Origin: Nocardia niigatensis NBRC 100131 | GTDB taxonomy: Bacteria > Actinomycetota > Actinomycetes > Mycobacteriales > Mycobacteriaceae | NCBI RefSeq assembly: GCF_000308655.1 | Contig: NZ_BAGC01000008.1 | Span: forward strand, 37,270 to 101,269 | Length of the DNA: 64,000 nt | Direction of reading: 5' to 3' | In this document: positions 62,367-64,000 of the stretch, one piece after another | Layout of the letters: every line of letters starts with the position of its first letter | Position numbering within the stretch: position 1 is the first letter of the stretch | Position numbers and translations under genes: made by a program | The notes under the pieces: model-generated | Seen by the model: only the letters and a program-made list of their open reading frames with translations | Told to the model about the DNA's origin: nothing | Databases searched by the model: none

Positions 62367-64000
62367 ATGGCCATCTACCTGCCCTCGGAACTCGAATGGC
62401 TGGGCTGGCTCGTCGGGATGGAATGGCCCGAGGGCAACGAAGACCAGATGTGGGGCCTGGCCAACGACTGGAAGACCGCCGCCGACGGTCTGCGCAGCCA
62501 GGTTTCGGGTATCGACGACGCCAAATACGCCACGCTGGCCGCGTATGTCGACGGTGACGGCCGTGAGGGCATGGCCAAGATGTTCGACCTGCTGGCGGGC
62601 GTCGGGGGCAAACAGGAGGGCAATACCTCCATTCTGGACCTGGCCGGCTACTTCGATCAGCTGAGCGAGTCGGTGTACGACACCGGCACCGAGATCGAGT
62701 CCACCAAGCTGATGTTCTATTCGTCGCTGGCCATGCTGGCGTTCGAAATGGCGGCGGCGTGGGTGTTTCCGCCGACCGCACCGGCCGTGGAGGCGGCGGC
62801 GCAGGCGGCGACCCGGATCGCGGTGCGCATCATCGGTGAAGAGGCGGTCGAGGCGATCGGGCGCGCCGTAGCCAAGGCGATGGCCTCGGCGGTCGTGAAG
62901 TTCGCGCTGCGGCACATCGTGCTGGACGCCGGGCTGGGTGTGCTGCAGGAAACGGGCATCGAGGCGTATCAGATCGCGGCCGGTCATCGCAGCGGCTTCG
63001 ACGCGGGCAAGATCCTCGTCACCGGCGTCAGCTCCGGTGTCGGCGGCATGGTGGGCGGCAAGTTCGGTGAGATGATCGGCGGCCGCCTGGCCAAGACCGA
63101 GATCAACCACTTCCTGCAGGCCGGGATCACCGGCGCCACTTCGGGATTGGCCGGTGCGGGAGCGGGATTCCTCGCCGGGACCGCCACCCAGTTCGGCCTG
63201 GACGCCTATCAGCACGGGTGGGGCGACGCCTGGAAGAACATGGGCAATGCCTTCACCAACTTCGACCCGCGCATGCTTACCGCCGGTGTCTCCAATGGCG
63301 GCATCTCGGGTTTGAATCATGCTGCTTCCCACAACTTCTGGGAACCGCGCGTCTCGGCGTGGAAGGCCGGCGTCCCCTCCGACTTCGCGAACGTCGGCGC
63401 TCACCCGGACTCGGTGGGCAACTCCGGCGACACCGGTCACATCGGTGGCGCCGGTCACCCTGGCGGCGCCGACGACGGCGGGCCCCGCACTCACCCCGCC
63501 GGATTCGCGGGTGATTCAACGGCTTCCACGACCGCGACCCGCCCCACGGGCGACGGCAGCGCCGCGCGTCCCGAGGGCGGCGACCACGGGGGCGTCGCCA
63601 CCGACAGCCGTTCGTCCGAGCGCGGCACCCCGACCGACGAGCAGTCCACCGGTGGCGATCACGGCCAGTCGACCGGCGGCGATCACGGCCAGACCCAACA
63701 GGACGGCCCGCACGCTCGGGGCGACACCGGCGACACCCACGGCGCCCAGCCGCAGGCGGGCACCCACGAAACCAATGGCGGCTCGGTCGAAACCGGTGTC
63801 CAGGCGGGCAAGCACGAAACCCCTGCTCCCACCGCCGAGCCCGGACCGAACACCTCCGGCCCGGCCGCACAGACCTCGGGCCCCGCGACGCAAGGCCCCA
63901 GCCCGGCCGCTGCCTCCGGCGGCGACTCCCGATCCGCCGCCCCCGCCGCGACCTCCACCCCCGACTCGCGCGGCTCCGCACCGGCCTCCGACAGCAAGGC
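62367..64000 (+). CDS. CpnT-like polymorphic toxin, N-terminal part (runs off the window)
   Basis: At least 544 residues; the 3' end lies outside the window. The first 330 residues (LEWLGWLVGMEWPEGNEDQMWGLANDWKTAADGL; then a long Ala/Gly helical region with VAKAMASAVVKFALRHIVLDAGL and VSSGVGGMVGGKFGEMIGG) match the N-terminal domain of CpnT-like type VII secreted toxins. From about 350 a long disordered Gly/His/Asp/Thr/Ala/Pro linker follows with repeats such as STGGDHGQ. The toxin domain, and probably an immunity gene, should lie beyond 64000. It begins 29 nt after the YbaB-like gene. Confidence 0.8.
   Translation, partial: MAIYLPSELEWLGWLVGMEWPEGNEDQMWGLANDWKTAADGLRSQVSGIDDAKYATLAAYVDGDGREGMAKMFDLLAGVGGKQEGNTSILDLAGYFDQLSESVYDTGTEIESTKLMFYSSLAMLAFEMAAAWVFPPTAPAVEAAAQAATRIAVRIIGEEAVEAIGRAVAKAMASAVVKFALRHIVLDAGLGVLQETGIEAYQIAAGHRSGFDAGKILVTGVSSGVGGMVGGKFGEMIGGRLAKTEINHFLQAGITGATSGLAGAGAGFLAGTATQFGLDAYQHGWGDAWKNMGNAFTNFDPRMLTAGVSNGGISGLNHAASHNFWEPRVSAWKAGVPSDFANVGAHPDSVGNSGDTGHIGGAGHPGGADDGGPRTHPAGFAGDSTASTTATRPTGDGSAARPEGGDHGGVATDSRSSERGTPTDEQSTGGDHGQSTGGDHGQTQQDGPHARGDTGDTHGAQPQAGTHETNGGSVETGVQAGKHETPAPTAEPGPNTSGPAAQTSGPATQGPSPAAASGGDSRSAAPAATSTPDSRGSAPASDSK

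Overview
The window is high-GC actinobacterial DNA. Mycobacteriales-type ribosomal proteins, an IdeR-controlled nocobactin (mycobactin-type) siderophore cluster, an MmpL-like transporter, EXLDI and DUF5997 proteins, an EspG/WXG100-like cassette and repeated CpnT-like architecture all point to Nocardia. Species cannot be read from the sequence.

Layout. (1) 1-1991: end of the S10 ribosomal operon (rplV fragment, rpsC, rplP, rpmC, rpsQ), closed by a perfect hairpin. (2) 2000-15600: accessory genes: an unknown zinc-finger-like protein, a TetR remnant, an unusual 1122-residue fusion that looks like a flavin monooxygenase joined to a nitrosuccinate-lyase-type enzyme, a DUF5997/LysR pair, an EXLDI protein with an MMPL transporter, a sulfotransferase, a possible small peptide gene, a CPBP protease, an RluA-type pseudouridine synthase and a septum-formation-like membrane protein. 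(3) 15600-38200: the nocobactin locus: an internally deleted IrtB-like ABC exporter, an Mtb12-like secreted protein, nbtG (lysine N6-hydroxylase), nbtH (acyltransferase), the nbtABCDE operon (type II thioesterase, ketosynthase, AT-KR-ACP, two NRPSs), a degenerate adenylation-like protein, a siderophore-binding lipoprotein and a SagB-type azoline oxidase. Five IdeR-like boxes sit in the promoters. (4) 38200-42780: a MmcQ/YjbR protein and two tandem M13 metallopeptidases. (5) 43094-44536: rplN-rplX-rplE-rpsN, ended by a strong hairpin. (6) 44687-50430: a second accessory block (secreted protein, two alpha/beta hydrolases, an XRE/MmyB regulator, a three-repeat lipoprotein, a Uma2 fragment). (7) 50707-56207: rpsH-rplF-rplR-rpsE-rpmD-rplO, then secY-adk-map. 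(8) 56400-64000: a DUF6585-like protein, a tiny membrane protein, an NTF2-like protein, dtd, and a type VII secretion-associated cassette ending in a truncated CpnT-like polymorphic toxin gene.

How it works together. The ribosomal genes are in the normal order but are split twice by accessory blocks, between rpsQ and rplN (about 41 kb) and between rpsN and rpsH (about 6 kb). The nbt genes can make the hydroxylysine, acyl and beta-hydroxy-acid parts of a nocobactin and the SagB-type oxidase could turn its oxazoline into the oxazole. The salicylate synthase, the salicylate-AMP ligase and the cyclization-domain NRPS are not in this window and must lie elsewhere. The strongest candidate for something undescribed is the fused monooxygenase-lyase at 3365-6733, which by homology to CreE and CreD could make nitrite from aspartate on one polypeptide.
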